In this document: positions 1-6,424 of the stretch, in pieces
How the letters are laid out: each line of letters begins with the position of its first letter
Numbering within the stretch: the first letter of the stretch is position 1
Source: Streptosporangiaceae bacterium
GTDB lineage: Bacteria > Actinomycetota > Actinomycetes > Streptosporangiales > Streptosporangiaceae
Assembly (NCBI GenBank): GCA_025934635.1
Contig: JAICWX010000189.1
Location: 1 to 17,209 of the forward strand
Length of the DNA stretch: 17,209 bases
Direction of reading: 5' to 3'
Position numbers and translations under genes: made by a program
The notes under the pieces: generated by a model
Told to the model about the DNA's origin: nothing
The model's database searches: none
Seen by the model: only the letters and a program-made list of their open reading frames with translations

Positions 1-1139
1 AGGTCGCGGGCGATGATGGTCTTCATGATCTCGTTGGTGCCGCCGTAGATCTTCTGGACCCGGGCGTCGGTGAAGGCGCGAGCGATCGGGTACTCGGTCA
101 TGAAGCCGTAGCCGCCGAACAGCTGGAGGCACCGGTCCAGGACCCGGTTCTGCACGTCGGTGGCCCAGAGCTTGGCTTTGGCGGCGTCGACGGCGGTCAG
201 CTCGCCCGCATTCAGGGCCAGGACCGATTTGTCGAGGTAAGCCTCGAGTACGTCTACCTCGGTCACCATCGAGGCTAGCTCGAAGGCGGTGTTCTGGAAG
301 GCGGCCAGCGGCTTGCCGAAGGCCTGGCGCTCGGTGGTGTAGGCCACGGTCCATTCCACGGCGGCCCGGGCCGCGGCCAGCGCCATGGACGCGATCGAAA
401 TTCGCTCCCGCGGCAGGCGCTCCATCAGGTGCACGAAGCCGCCGCCCTCACGGCCGAGCAGGTTGTTCGCGGGCACGCGGACGTCATCGAAGAACAGCTC
501 GGCGGTGTCCTGGGCCTGCAGGCCGATCTTGTCGAGCTTGCGGCCCCGGCTGAAGCCGGGCATGCCGCGCTCCACCACCAGCAGGCTGATGCCGTGCGCG
601 CCGGCCTCGGAGTCGGTGTGCGCCACCGTGATCACCAGGTCGGACTGGATGCCGTTGGTGATGAACGTCTTGGCGCCGTTGAGCACCCAGTGATCGCCGT
701 CGCGGACGGCCGTGGTGCGGATGCCCTGCAGGTCGCTGCCCGCGCCGGGCTCGGTCATCGCGATCGCGCCGATGCACTCCCCCGACGCCATCGCCGGCAG
801 CCAGCGCGCGGCCTGCTCCTCGGTGGCCAGGTCCACGATGTACGGGATGGCGATGTCATCCTGCAGGCCGAACCCGGAGCTGAGCGAGGTCGCGCAGACC
901 TTGGCGAACTCTTCCATCACCACGCAGCGGAACCGGAAGTCCGTCGTCCCGGCCCCGCCGAACTGCTCGGGGATGAGGTGGCCGATGATCGCCTGCTTGC
1001 CCGCCGCCAGCCAGGGCTGCCGGTCGACCAGGTGCTCCTCGTCCCAGCGCTGCTGGTTCGGGGTGACCTCACGCTTGATGAAGGCCTGGACGACCTCGCG
1101 GAAAGCTTCGTGGTCTTCTTCGTACAGGCCTCGGCGCAT
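1..1139 (-). CDS. Acyl-CoA dehydrogenase (FadE family), C-terminus cut by window edge
   Basis: FAD-dependent acyl-CoA dehydrogenase, catalysing the first alpha,beta-desaturation of beta-oxidation in the cytoplasm and passing electrons to ETF. Seen: 379 residues before the window edge. The family signature IAMTEPGAGSDL lies near residue 130, followed by the mid beta-domain, the helical C-terminal domain with TTERQAFGKPL, and FGGYGFMTEYPIARAFTDAR. The near-terminal segment reads YGGTNEIMK, so the Glu of the MCAD-type YEGT motif is Gly. Glu245, in LPRERISIA, sits where long-chain and isovaleryl-CoA dehydrogenases carry their catalytic base, so I infer that subclass. Family length is about 380-390, so only a few residues are missing. 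The ATG at 1139 lies 3 bp after the stop of the upstream enoyl-CoA hydratase, indicating one operon. The acyl substrate cannot be told from sequence. Confidence 0.95.
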   Translation of the reverse strand, partial: MRRGLYEEDHEAFREVVQAFIKREVTPNQQRWDEEHLVDRQPWLAAGKQAIIGHLIPEQFGGAGTTDFRFRCVVMEEFAKVCATSLSSGFGLQDDIAIPYIVDLATEEQAARWLPAMASGECIGAIAMTEPGAGSDLQGIRTTAVRDGDHWVLNGAKTFITNGIQSDLVITVAHTDSEAGAHGISLLVVERGMPGFSRGRKLDKIGLQAQDTAELFFDDVRVPANNLLGREGGGFVHLMERLPRERISIASMALAAARAAVEWTVAYTTERQAFGKPLAAFQNTAFELASMVTEVDVLEAYLDKSVLALNAGELTAVDAAKAKLWATDVQNRVLDRCLQLFGGYGFMTEYPIARAFTDARVQKIYGGTNEIMKTIIARD

Positions 1140-1142
1140 TGC

Positions 1143-1907
1143 TTACTGTCCCTTCCAGACCGGAGCGCGCTTCTCGGCGAACGCCCGGGCCCCTTCCTGC
1201 GCATCCTGCGAGGTGAACACCGGTCCCATGATCCGGGCCATCTCGTCCCAGCGTTCGGCGGGCGACCAGTCGGCGCCGCCGTTGGAGATCTCCTTAGTGG
1301 CCATCAGCGCCAGCGGCCCGTTGGCCGCGATCTTGCCAGCCAGCTCGATCGCCGCCTCGAGGGCCTGGCCTTCGTCCACGACGCGGTTGACCAGGCCGAT
1401 CTCGTAGGCCCGATGGGCGTCGAACGGGTCCCCGGTGAGCAGCATCTCGAGCGCCAGCGCGCGCGGGATGCGCCGGGCCAGCAGCAGTGCCCCGCCGGCG
1501 CCCGCTACCAGCGAGCGCTTGACCTCGGGCACGCCGAACTTGGCCGACGCGCCCGCTACGACCAGGTCACAGGCCATCGCCAGCTCGAAGCCGCCGGCCA
1601 GGGCGTAGCCCTCGGCGGCGGCGATCATCGGCTTGCGGGGCGGGGTCTGGGTGATGCCGGCCAGCCCGCGGCCGGGGAACGAGGGCGTCTCCCCCTTGAG
1701 GAACGCTTTCAGGTCCATGCCGGACGAGAACGTGCCGCCCGCCCCGGTGAGCACGCCGGCCTGGAGCGCCGCGTCCGCATCGAGCTCGTCGACCGCGTCC
1801 CTGACTCCGGCCGCAACCGCCCCGTTGATGGCGTTGCGGGCCTCCGGCCGGTTGATGGTAATGACCTGCACCGCGCCGCGGCGCTCGACCAGTACCTCGT
1901 CGCTCAT
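1143..1907 (-). CDS. Enoyl-CoA hydratase/isomerase (crotonase family)
   Basis: Crotonase-fold protein of 254 residues, the normal family length, probably hydrating 2-enoyl-CoA in beta-oxidation. Seen: N-terminal strand VQVITINRPEARNAIN, oxyanion-hole segment FSSGMDLKAF, GGFELAMACDL with Glu108, and PEVKRSLVAGAGG with Glu128. The 20-residue spacing of the two Glu matches the Glu144/Glu164 pair of rat mitochondrial hydratase, favouring true hydratase activity over other crotonase chemistries. The C-terminal helices end in the usual AFAEKRAPVW. GTG (1910) and ATG (1907) are adjacent in frame. GGAGG at 1912-1916 is nearly against GTG but 4 nt from ATG, so I prefer ATG. It is the first gene of the operon with the acyl-CoA dehydrogenase. 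An AT-rich promoter-like patch lies just upstream. Confidence 0.93.
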   Translation of the reverse strand: MSDEVLVERRGAVQVITINRPEARNAINGAVAAGVRDAVDELDADAALQAGVLTGAGGTFSSGMDLKAFLKGETPSFPGRGLAGITQTPPRKPMIAAAEGYALAGGFELAMACDLVVAGASAKFGVPEVKRSLVAGAGGALLLARRIPRALALEMLLTGDPFDAHRAYEIGLVNRVVDEGQALEAAIELAGKIAANGPLALMATKEISNGGADWSPAERWDEMARIMGPVFTSQDAQEGARAFAEKRAPVWKGQ

Positions 1908-1965
1908 CACGCCTCCACCCTGCTTGGCTATACCTAATACAGTAAGATAATTGCATCAAATCGGC
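1908..1965 (-). promoter_or_regulatory. AT-rich promoter/operator patch before the enoyl-CoA hydratase operon
   Basis: In an otherwise GC-dominated region, positions about 1927-1960 are strikingly AT-rich. Read on the minus strand, TTGATG is followed 17 nt later by TAGGTA, a weak sigma70-like pair, and then by the GGAGG ribosome site of the gene starting at 1907. On the plus strand 1940-1958 reads CAGTAAGATAATTGCATCA. It matches 15 of 19 positions of a segment upstream of the dehydrogenase gene at 16500, so it may be an operator. The exact promoter hexamers are uncertain. Confidence 0.45.
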
Positions 1966-2088
1966 CAGCGCCGCCTTCGTTCGCGCCCCGGCCCGCGGGC
2001 TCTCCCGGAACCCGCCACCCGCACGCCCGGCCAGCGTAACAAGGAGCCTCCGCCCGGCCCCTCCGCAGCCCCCAAGCCGGAAATAACC

Positions 2089-2162
2089 CGGTGGATCCGC
2101 ATTAGCCGGTGGATCCGATACCCCAGAGGGGTCTAAATCCACCGCTTAGTGCGGATCCACCG
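2089..2162. repeat. 74-nt near-perfect palindrome with repeated arms
   Basis: The left arm (2089-2124) holds two copies of CGGTGGATCCG (2089-2099 and 2107-2117) and ends in CCCC. A 3-nt loop AGA (2125-2127) follows. The right arm (2128-2162) starts GGGG and carries the complements ATCCACCG and GCGGATCCACCG. Only a few mismatches and one gap interrupt about 35 bp of pairing. It lies about 145 bp downstream of the stop of the minus-strand gene at 2308 and about 180 bp upstream of the next minus-strand gene. No T-tract follows, so it is not a textbook terminator, though it could still stop or stabilise transcripts. It may be a palindromic interspersed repeat. The rest of 1966-2307 holds nothing I recognise. 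Confidence 0.75.
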
Positions 2163-2307
2163 TGCTAACTGAGGGGCCAGGGACCGAGGAAACGGGAGGG
2201 CTGGCCGAGGCTTGCGGGACGAGAGCTACCGAACGGAGTGGGTGACGCCGACAGTCTTCTGCGACCCGTGGGACTGACGGGAGCGGATCGCTGGGTGGAG
2301 CGGCGGG

Positions 2308-2787
2308 TTAGGAGCGGCCGGGGAGGGCGGCTAGTTTGCGGAAGTCCCAGCTGGTGATCTTGGTGGGGGTGATGCGGAGCCAGGCGTGGCGGCCGTCGTG
2401 GTACATGGTGCCGCCCTGATACTTGTCGGCCATCAGGCGTTCGGGCTCGGCTAGCTCGGGGGTTTCGGGAGACTCGTCGCCCTTGCGGGGGACGGGGCCG
2501 ACGGCTACGGCTTCGCCTTCGATCTCGACGCCGTGGAGTTCGTCGTAGTGGTGGCCGCCGTCGATGACGGCGGAGACGCGGGGATCGCGCTGCACGTCGG
2601 TCCAGCGCTGGCTGCGGGTCAGCGAGTAGATCCACAGGTCGCCGCCGGACCAGATGAACCAGACCGGGGAGTTGTGCGGGCCGCCGGGGCCGACGGTGGC
2701 CAGCCGGCAGGTGCGTTCGGCGGTCAGGAACGTGTCGAGCTCTTCGGTGCTCATCGCGATCACCCGGCTCCGGCGCTGCTCTCGCAT
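2308..2787 (-). CDS. Pyridoxamine 5'-phosphate oxidase-like split-barrel protein (FDOR superfamily)
   Basis: Small flavin- or F420-binding split beta-barrel protein, 159 residues with the chosen start. Seen: the family opening RTCRLATVGPGGPHNSPVWF, then GGDLWIYSLTRSQRWTDVQRD, PRVSAVID, VEIEGEAVAV, and a C-terminal strand with WLRITPTKITSWDFRKL. Such proteins are often F420H2- or FMN-dependent reductases, or cofactor-binding proteins of unknown substrate; sequence alone does not decide. The frame is open back to 2907, but that extension lacks family residues and would cross the dapD start. The GGAG at 2797-2800 suits either GTG 2790 or ATG 2787. I chose ATG. It is transcribed divergently from dapD with an 79-bp gap. 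No functional link to its neighbours is evident. Confidence 0.85.
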   Translation of the reverse strand: MREQRRSRVIAMSTEELDTFLTAERTCRLATVGPGGPHNSPVWFIWSGGDLWIYSLTRSQRWTDVQRDPRVSAVIDGGHHYDELHGVEIEGEAVAVGPVPRKGDESPETPELAEPERLMADKYQGGTMYHDGRHAWLRITPTKITSWDFRKLAALPGRS

Positions 2788-2854
2788 CACAGATTTCTCC
2801 CTTTCTCCTCCCGGCCTTACAGTACGGGGGCCCCGGACCGGGCGCACCACGCGG

Positions 2855-2866
2855 TAACGTCTCGGC
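2855..2866 (+). promoter_or_regulatory. Candidate leaderless promoter -10 element of dapD
   Basis: TAACGT (2855-2860) matches the actinobacterial TANNNT -10 consensus. It is followed by exactly 6 nt before the ATG at 2867, and there is no Shine-Dalgarno sequence. This is the geometry expected when transcription starts at the A of the start codon. No good -35 hexamer is visible. The same arrangement recurs at 13676-13688. Confidence 0.5.
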
Positions 2867-3796
2867 ATGGGTGAGTCAGCATGGGGAATCGCGGTCGCCA
2901 CGGTCACGCAGGCCGGGGCGCCGCTCAGCTACTGGTATCCCGATCCGCGGCTGGGGCCGCTCGGTCCCGGTAGCGCGGCTGATCAGGGCCCGGCCGGCGA
3001 GAGGGTCGATCCGGTCCGGGGGGTGCGGATCAGCCGGCAGGTGTGCGTGACGGCCGACCTGGACCAGCCGCCGGCCGATGCCGCGGATGCCTACCTGCGG
3101 CTGCATCTGCTCTCGCACCGGCTGGTGCGGCCCAACTCGATGAACCTGGACGGGATCTTCAAGGTCCTGCCGAACGTGGGCTGGACGTCGTTCGGGCCGG
3201 TCGCGCCGGGCGAGCTGAACGCCGTCCGGGAGCGGGCGATGGCGGCCGGGGTCCATCTCGAGGTCCGCTCGGTGGACAAGTTCCCGGCGATGCTGGATTA
3301 CGTCGTGCCCAGCGGGGTCCGGGTGGCGGACGCGGCCCGGGTCCGGCTGGGCGCGCACCTGGCGGACGGCACCACCGTCATGCACGAGGGGTTCGTGAAC
3401 TTCAACGCCGGTACGCTCGGGCCCGCGATGGTGGAGGGCCGCATCAGCCAGGGCGTGGTCGTCGGCGCGAACACCGATGTCGGCGGCGGGGCCTCCATCA
3501 TGGGGACCTTGTCGGGCGGCGGCACCCAGGTCATCTCGGTCGGGGAGCGCTGCCTGCTGGGCGCGAACTCGGGACTGGGCATCTCGCTGGGCGACGACTG
3601 CGTGGTGGAGGCCGGGCTCTACCTGACCGCCGGGACCATCGTGGCGCTGCCGGACGGCGGACGGGCCAAGGCGCGGGAGCTGAGTGGCCAGGCGGGATTG
3701 CTGTTCCGGCGCAACAGCGTCACCGGGACCGTGGAGGCGATCACGCGCACGGGCACGTGGGGCGGCCTCAGCACCGACCTTCACGCCGGCCAGTAG
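2867..3796 (+). CDS. dapD: 2,3,4,5-tetrahydropyridine-2,6-dicarboxylate N-succinyltransferase
   Basis: Transfers succinyl from succinyl-CoA to tetrahydrodipicolinate in the succinylase branch of meso-diaminopimelate/lysine biosynthesis (peptidoglycan precursor), in the cytoplasm as a homotrimer. Seen: 309 residues, close to the about 317 of the M. tuberculosis enzyme. The actinobacterial-type N-terminal domain contains RPNSMNLDGIFKVLPNVGW. A left-handed beta-helix follows from about residue 150, with hexapeptide-like repeats through MHEGFVNFNAGTLG, MVEGRISQGVVVG and LLGANSGLGISLGDDCVVE. The MVEGRISQGVVVG region is typical of the mycobacterial group. It has no ribosome site and a possible leaderless promoter. 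The last 21 bp, including the stop, are tandemly duplicated downstream (3783-3820). It converges on the CoA-transferase-family gene ending at 3838. Confidence 0.95.
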   Translation: MGESAWGIAVATVTQAGAPLSYWYPDPRLGPLGPGSAADQGPAGERVDPVRGVRISRQVCVTADLDQPPADAADAYLRLHLLSHRLVRPNSMNLDGIFKVLPNVGWTSFGPVAPGELNAVRERAMAAGVHLEVRSVDKFPAMLDYVVPSGVRVADAARVRLGAHLADGTTVMHEGFVNFNAGTLGPAMVEGRISQGVVVGANTDVGGGASIMGTLSGGGTQVISVGERCLLGANSGLGISLGDDCVVEAGLYLTAGTIVALPDGGRAKARELSGQAGLLFRRNSVTGTVEAITRTGTWGGLSTDLHAGQ

Positions 3797-3820
3797 GCCT
3801 TTTACGCCGGCCAGTAGGCC
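3783..3820 (+). repeat. Tandem duplication of the dapD 3' end including its stop codon
   Basis: ACGCCGGCCAGTAGGCC occurs at 3783-3799 and again at 3804-3820, a 17-bp identity in a 21-bp period. The first copy encodes the last residues and the TAG stop of dapD, and the second lies just after it. Slipped-strand duplication is the simplest explanation. Each copy can serve as the left arm of the terminator hairpin that follows. Confidence 0.8.
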
Positions 3821-3849
3821 GCAACCCGACCGTGGGCCTACAGGCCGGC
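3806..3849. terminator. Bidirectional hairpin between convergent dapD and the CoA-transferase gene
   Basis: GCCGGCCAGTAGGCC (3806-3820) pairs with GGCCTACAGGCCGGC (3835-3849). This is a 15-bp stem with a single central A-A mismatch and a 14-nt loop. The right arm covers the stop codon and last codons of the minus-strand gene ending at 3838. The duplicated copy at 3785-3799 could form the same stem with a longer loop. No U-tract is present, as is common for GC-rich actinobacterial terminators. Confidence 0.65.
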
Positions 3850-5289
3850 GAGTACCTCACGGTTGTCCCGGCCGAGAAAGGCAGCGACCGAACGGGGCTG
3901 GCGGGCTCGGGGCGTGGCCACCGGCACGAGCCCTGAGGCGGTCCGCACGGCCCAGGTTCCCGGGCCGGCAGCGACCACCTCGGCCGGGCTGACGGGAACG
4001 GGCGTACTCGCGGCCTCCGCCGCCACGTCGTACATCGAGACGTCGAGGAGCTGGCCGCGCGGGCTGAGCAGGGCGGCGGCGATCGCGGCGGCGGCGTAGG
4101 CGCCGGCCAGCGGGTCGGCGATCGCGTCACCGACCGGGTAGGGGACGTCGCCGCAGTAGGCGATCAGGCCGGCCGCGGCGGCGACGTCATCGCCGTAGCC
4201 GATGCGGTGCGCGTCCTCGCCGGTCCGGCCGTACGCGGTGAGACTGGCCCAGATGGCACCGGCCGCTACGTACTCCTCGGCGTCGAAGCCCAGCTGGCGC
4301 AGGGCGCGGGGGCGGGAGGCTTCCAGGACCACGTCGGCGCGGGCGAGCAGGCGGCGCAGGGCGGCGAGGTCACCGGGTGCGCCGAAGTCCAGCGCGACCG
4401 ACAGGTGGCCGGCGTGCAGCAGGTCGAAGAACGCCGGGGTACCCGCCCGGGCGCCGTCGGGGCGGGCGCGGCTCTCCACCTTCACCACCCGGGCGCCGGC
4501 CAGGCCGAGGAGGTGCGCGCACAGCGGGCCGGCCCACAGCGAGGTCAGGTCGACGACCAGCGGCGCGGCGGGGAGCGCGGGCTCGCGCGGGCCGCCGGGC
4601 GAGCTCAGGACCGGCAGCCGCCGGGCGCGGACCGGGCCGGGCGGGATCGGGGCAGCGGGCAGGCCGAGCAGGCGGGCCCGCTCGGCGACCGGCCCGAGCT
4701 CGCGGCCGGCCAGCCAGCCGGAGAGCGCTCGCCAGGCGGCGGCCCCGGCCGGGTCCGCGCGGGCCAGGTCATCACGGGCCAGGTCATCACGGGCCGGGGC
4801 GATGCCGGGAGAGCTCCCGTCGAATGGATCGCTGTGGGCCAGGTCGATGGCGGGGAGGTCGCCGTCGGTGAGGGCGGGACGGAGGGCGATGTCGTCGGGG
4901 CGGGCGAGGGACAGGCCGAGCCAGCCGTCGGCGGCGCGCAGCGCGCGGAAGGCGCCGCCGACGGATCGGGGTGCCTGCCGGGAGAGGCCGGCCAGGGCGG
5001 CCCGCTCCCCCAGCAGGGCGGTTCCCGGCAGGTCCAGGGCTGCCGCGCCCGTCCGCCGGCAGGTCAGCCGCTCAAGGGTAATGAGGGCTTCGGCCAGGGC
5101 ACGGGTGGGGGCGCCGGGGGCGAGGGCGGGCGGCCCGTCGGCCGGGCCGGTCAGGGCCATGGCTCCGGATTCGGCCCAGGCGGCCGCGGCCGTTTTACTG
5201 GTCAGGGGGGTCGCGGCGGATTCGCCGGACCGGGGGGCCTCGGCCGATCCGCCGGACGGCGGGGGCGGGTCAGGCGGGGATGCGGGCAT
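3838..5289 (-). CDS. CaiB/BaiF (family III) CoA-transferase-like protein with relocated small domain
   Basis: Family III CoA-transferase/racemase homologue, 483 residues. The normal family N-terminus (VVDLTSLWAGP, then ARVVKVES) appears only at residues 245-273. The second half then follows canonical order to the active-site Asp candidate Asp392 in DAIADPLAG, and RGQLLDVSMYD (411-421). After that the inserted small domain is missing, although a terminal LGRDNREVL (472-480) remains. Features of the small domain lie instead in the first half: SGAMALTG with DGPP (41-54), ADGWLGLSL (120-128) and LGLPAAPI (208-215). I infer a degenerate duplication or permutation. A 15-bp in-frame repeat gives ARDDLARDDLAR near residue 170. 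No other start exists before the first conserved motif, so ATG 5289 is required, giving a 20-bp overlap with the crotonase gene. Substrate unknown. Confidence 0.85.
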   Translation of the reverse strand: MPASPPDPPPPSGGSAEAPRSGESAATPLTSKTAAAAWAESGAMALTGPADGPPALAPGAPTRALAEALITLERLTCRRTGAAALDLPGTALLGERAALAGLSRQAPRSVGGAFRALRAADGWLGLSLARPDDIALRPALTDGDLPAIDLAHSDPFDGSSPGIAPARDDLARDDLARADPAGAAAWRALSGWLAGRELGPVAERARLLGLPAAPIPPGPVRARRLPVLSSPGGPREPALPAAPLVVDLTSLWAGPLCAHLLGLAGARVVKVESRARPDGARAGTPAFFDLLHAGHLSVALDFGAPGDLAALRRLLARADVVLEASRPRALRQLGFDAEEYVAAGAIWASLTAYGRTGEDAHRIGYGDDVAAAAGLIAYCGDVPYPVGDAIADPLAGAYAAAAIAAALLSPRGQLLDVSMYDVAAEAASTPVPVSPAEVVAAGPGTWAVRTASGLVPVATPRARQPRSVAAFLGRDNREVLAGL

Positions 5290-6424
5290 CGACGAGGCCC
5301 CAGGTCAGGGCGGTGGGGAGGTCGAGGCGGAGGCCGGAGAGGGCCAGGTAGGCGGTGCGCCAGCGGCCGATGCGGCGAGGGAGGCTGACGGTGCCGCCGG
5401 CGCCGGGGATCAGGCCCAGGGAGAGCTCGGGCAGCTGGAAGTAGGTGTCGTCGCGGGCTTCGACGCGGGCGGCGAACGACGGGAGCTCGAGGCCGGCGCC
5501 GATGCAGGCGCCGTGCAGGATCGGGCGGAGGCGGTCGCGGCAGCGCTCGGCCCGGGCGGCGACGCTGCGCTCGGTGCGGATGAGGTGGGCGGCGGCGACG
5601 TCCGGGGTGGTGCCGAACTCGTCCAGGTCGCCGCCGCTGCAGAAGGACGGGCCGCGGCCGTCCAGGCGGATGGTAGTGATCGACGGGTCGGCCAGCGCGA
5701 GGTCGAGCGCTTCGATCAGGCCGTCGCGGATGTGGCGGCTGAAGCAGTTGTGCCGGGCGGGGTCGTTCAGGGTCACGCGGAGCTCGTCGCCGACCCGGTC
5801 GAGCAGCACGGGGTCAGCCGGGACGGGGGCGGGCGGCCGTACGGGGCGGGCGGCTAGCCAGCGGGCGAACTCCGGGCCGGCCAGCAGCATCGAGTAGGCC
5901 AGCGACTCGGCGACCAGGCCCTGCTCGGCCGGGACGGAGCTGGTCAGCTGGAGCAGGCGGACCAGGGTGACGGCTGCCTTCGGGGCGGCGGCGGCCGTGG
6001 CCGCGATCGCGCGGACGGACAGGCCGAGGTCCGGGACGGCGGCTAGGGCCGGGGGCAGCGGATCGCGGCCGGTCCCCGCAACCAGGGTGCAGGCCAGGGC
6101 GCCGGTCAGCGCGGCCAGGTCGGGGCGGACGGCGCCTTCGGCCAGGCCGATGAGGACCCGGGGGCCGATGGCGGCCGGCGATACCGCGGCGACCACCGAC
6201 GGGCGGCCGACGGTCTGGACCCGCGGCCGGGTCACCGCCGCCGCGTGGACCGGGGCGGCCGCCTGGACCAGGGCGGCGGCCTGGGCCGCGGTGCCCGGGG
6301 CGTCGAGGTCGACGAAGAGGGCGGGGACGGAGGGGGTGCCGTCGGGGAGGAGGCCGGGATCGGCGGCGAGCCAGTCCCGGAGGTCGGGCCAGGCGAGCGG
6401 GGCGAGGGGGTCCGGGTCGGTCAC
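5270..6424 (-). CDS. Crotonase-family (enoyl-CoA hydratase-like) protein with C-terminal helices at its N-terminus
   Basis: 384 residues, about 125 longer than a normal crotonase. The catalytic core is at residues 207-384: VTLNDPARHNCFS, oxyanion segment FCSGGDLDEF (261-270), Glu313 in GAGLELPSF and Glu333 in LPELSLGLIPGAGG. The 20-residue Glu spacing is the hydratase pattern. The chain stops at WGLVDARIPA, just where an ordinary crotonase continues into its C-terminal helices. A matching segment lies ahead of the core at 137-194: APKAAVTLVRLLQ, then AGPEFARWLAARP, resembling the usual P-A...K..L and EG..AF..KR-P elements. Residues 1-136 look like a degenerate remnant. The start GTG 6424 overlaps the bfd stop as GTGA, with GGAG 6 nt upstream. 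The frame is open to 6646, but that part duplicates bfd coding sequence in another frame. Confidence 0.87.
   Translation of the reverse strand: MTDPDPLAPLAWPDLRDWLAADPGLLPDGTPSVPALFVDLDAPGTAAQAAALVQAAAPVHAAAVTRPRVQTVGRPSVVAAVSPAAIGPRVLIGLAEGAVRPDLAALTGALACTLVAGTGRDPLPPALAAVPDLGLSVRAIAATAAAAPKAAVTLVRLLQLTSSVPAEQGLVAESLAYSMLLAGPEFARWLAARPVRPPAPVPADPVLLDRVGDELRVTLNDPARHNCFSRHIRDGLIEALDLALADPSITTIRLDGRGPSFCSGGDLDEFGTTPDVAAAHLIRTERSVAARAERCRDRLRPILHGACIGAGLELPSFAARVEARDDTYFQLPELSLGLIPGAGGTVSLPRRIGRWRTAYLALSGLRLDLPTALTWGLVDARIPA

Noticed and set aside
429..1937. A 502-codon open frame on the plus strand across the acyl-CoA dehydrogenase and hydratase genes
   Set aside because: It is antisense to two well-supported genes. 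Its protein is low-complexity (Ala/Gly/Arg/His-rich) without motifs, as expected from high-GC shadow frames.
2788..2907. N-terminal extension of the split-barrel protein up to 2907
   Set aside because: It would cross the divergent dapD start, has no family residues, and a ribosome site exists for the start near 2787.
5270..5289. A frameshift splitting one fused crotonase-CaiB gene or truncating the crotonase
   Set aside because: The CaiB-like N-terminal 40 residues do not resemble the missing crotonase tail, that tail is recognisable at the crotonase N-terminus, and the overlap is a plausible coupled start.
4202..5857. A 551-codon plus-strand open frame opposite the CaiB-like and crotonase-like genes
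   Set aside because: Its composition is arginine/alanine/serine-rich with no family signature, and it lies wholly antisense to genes with clear catalytic motifs.
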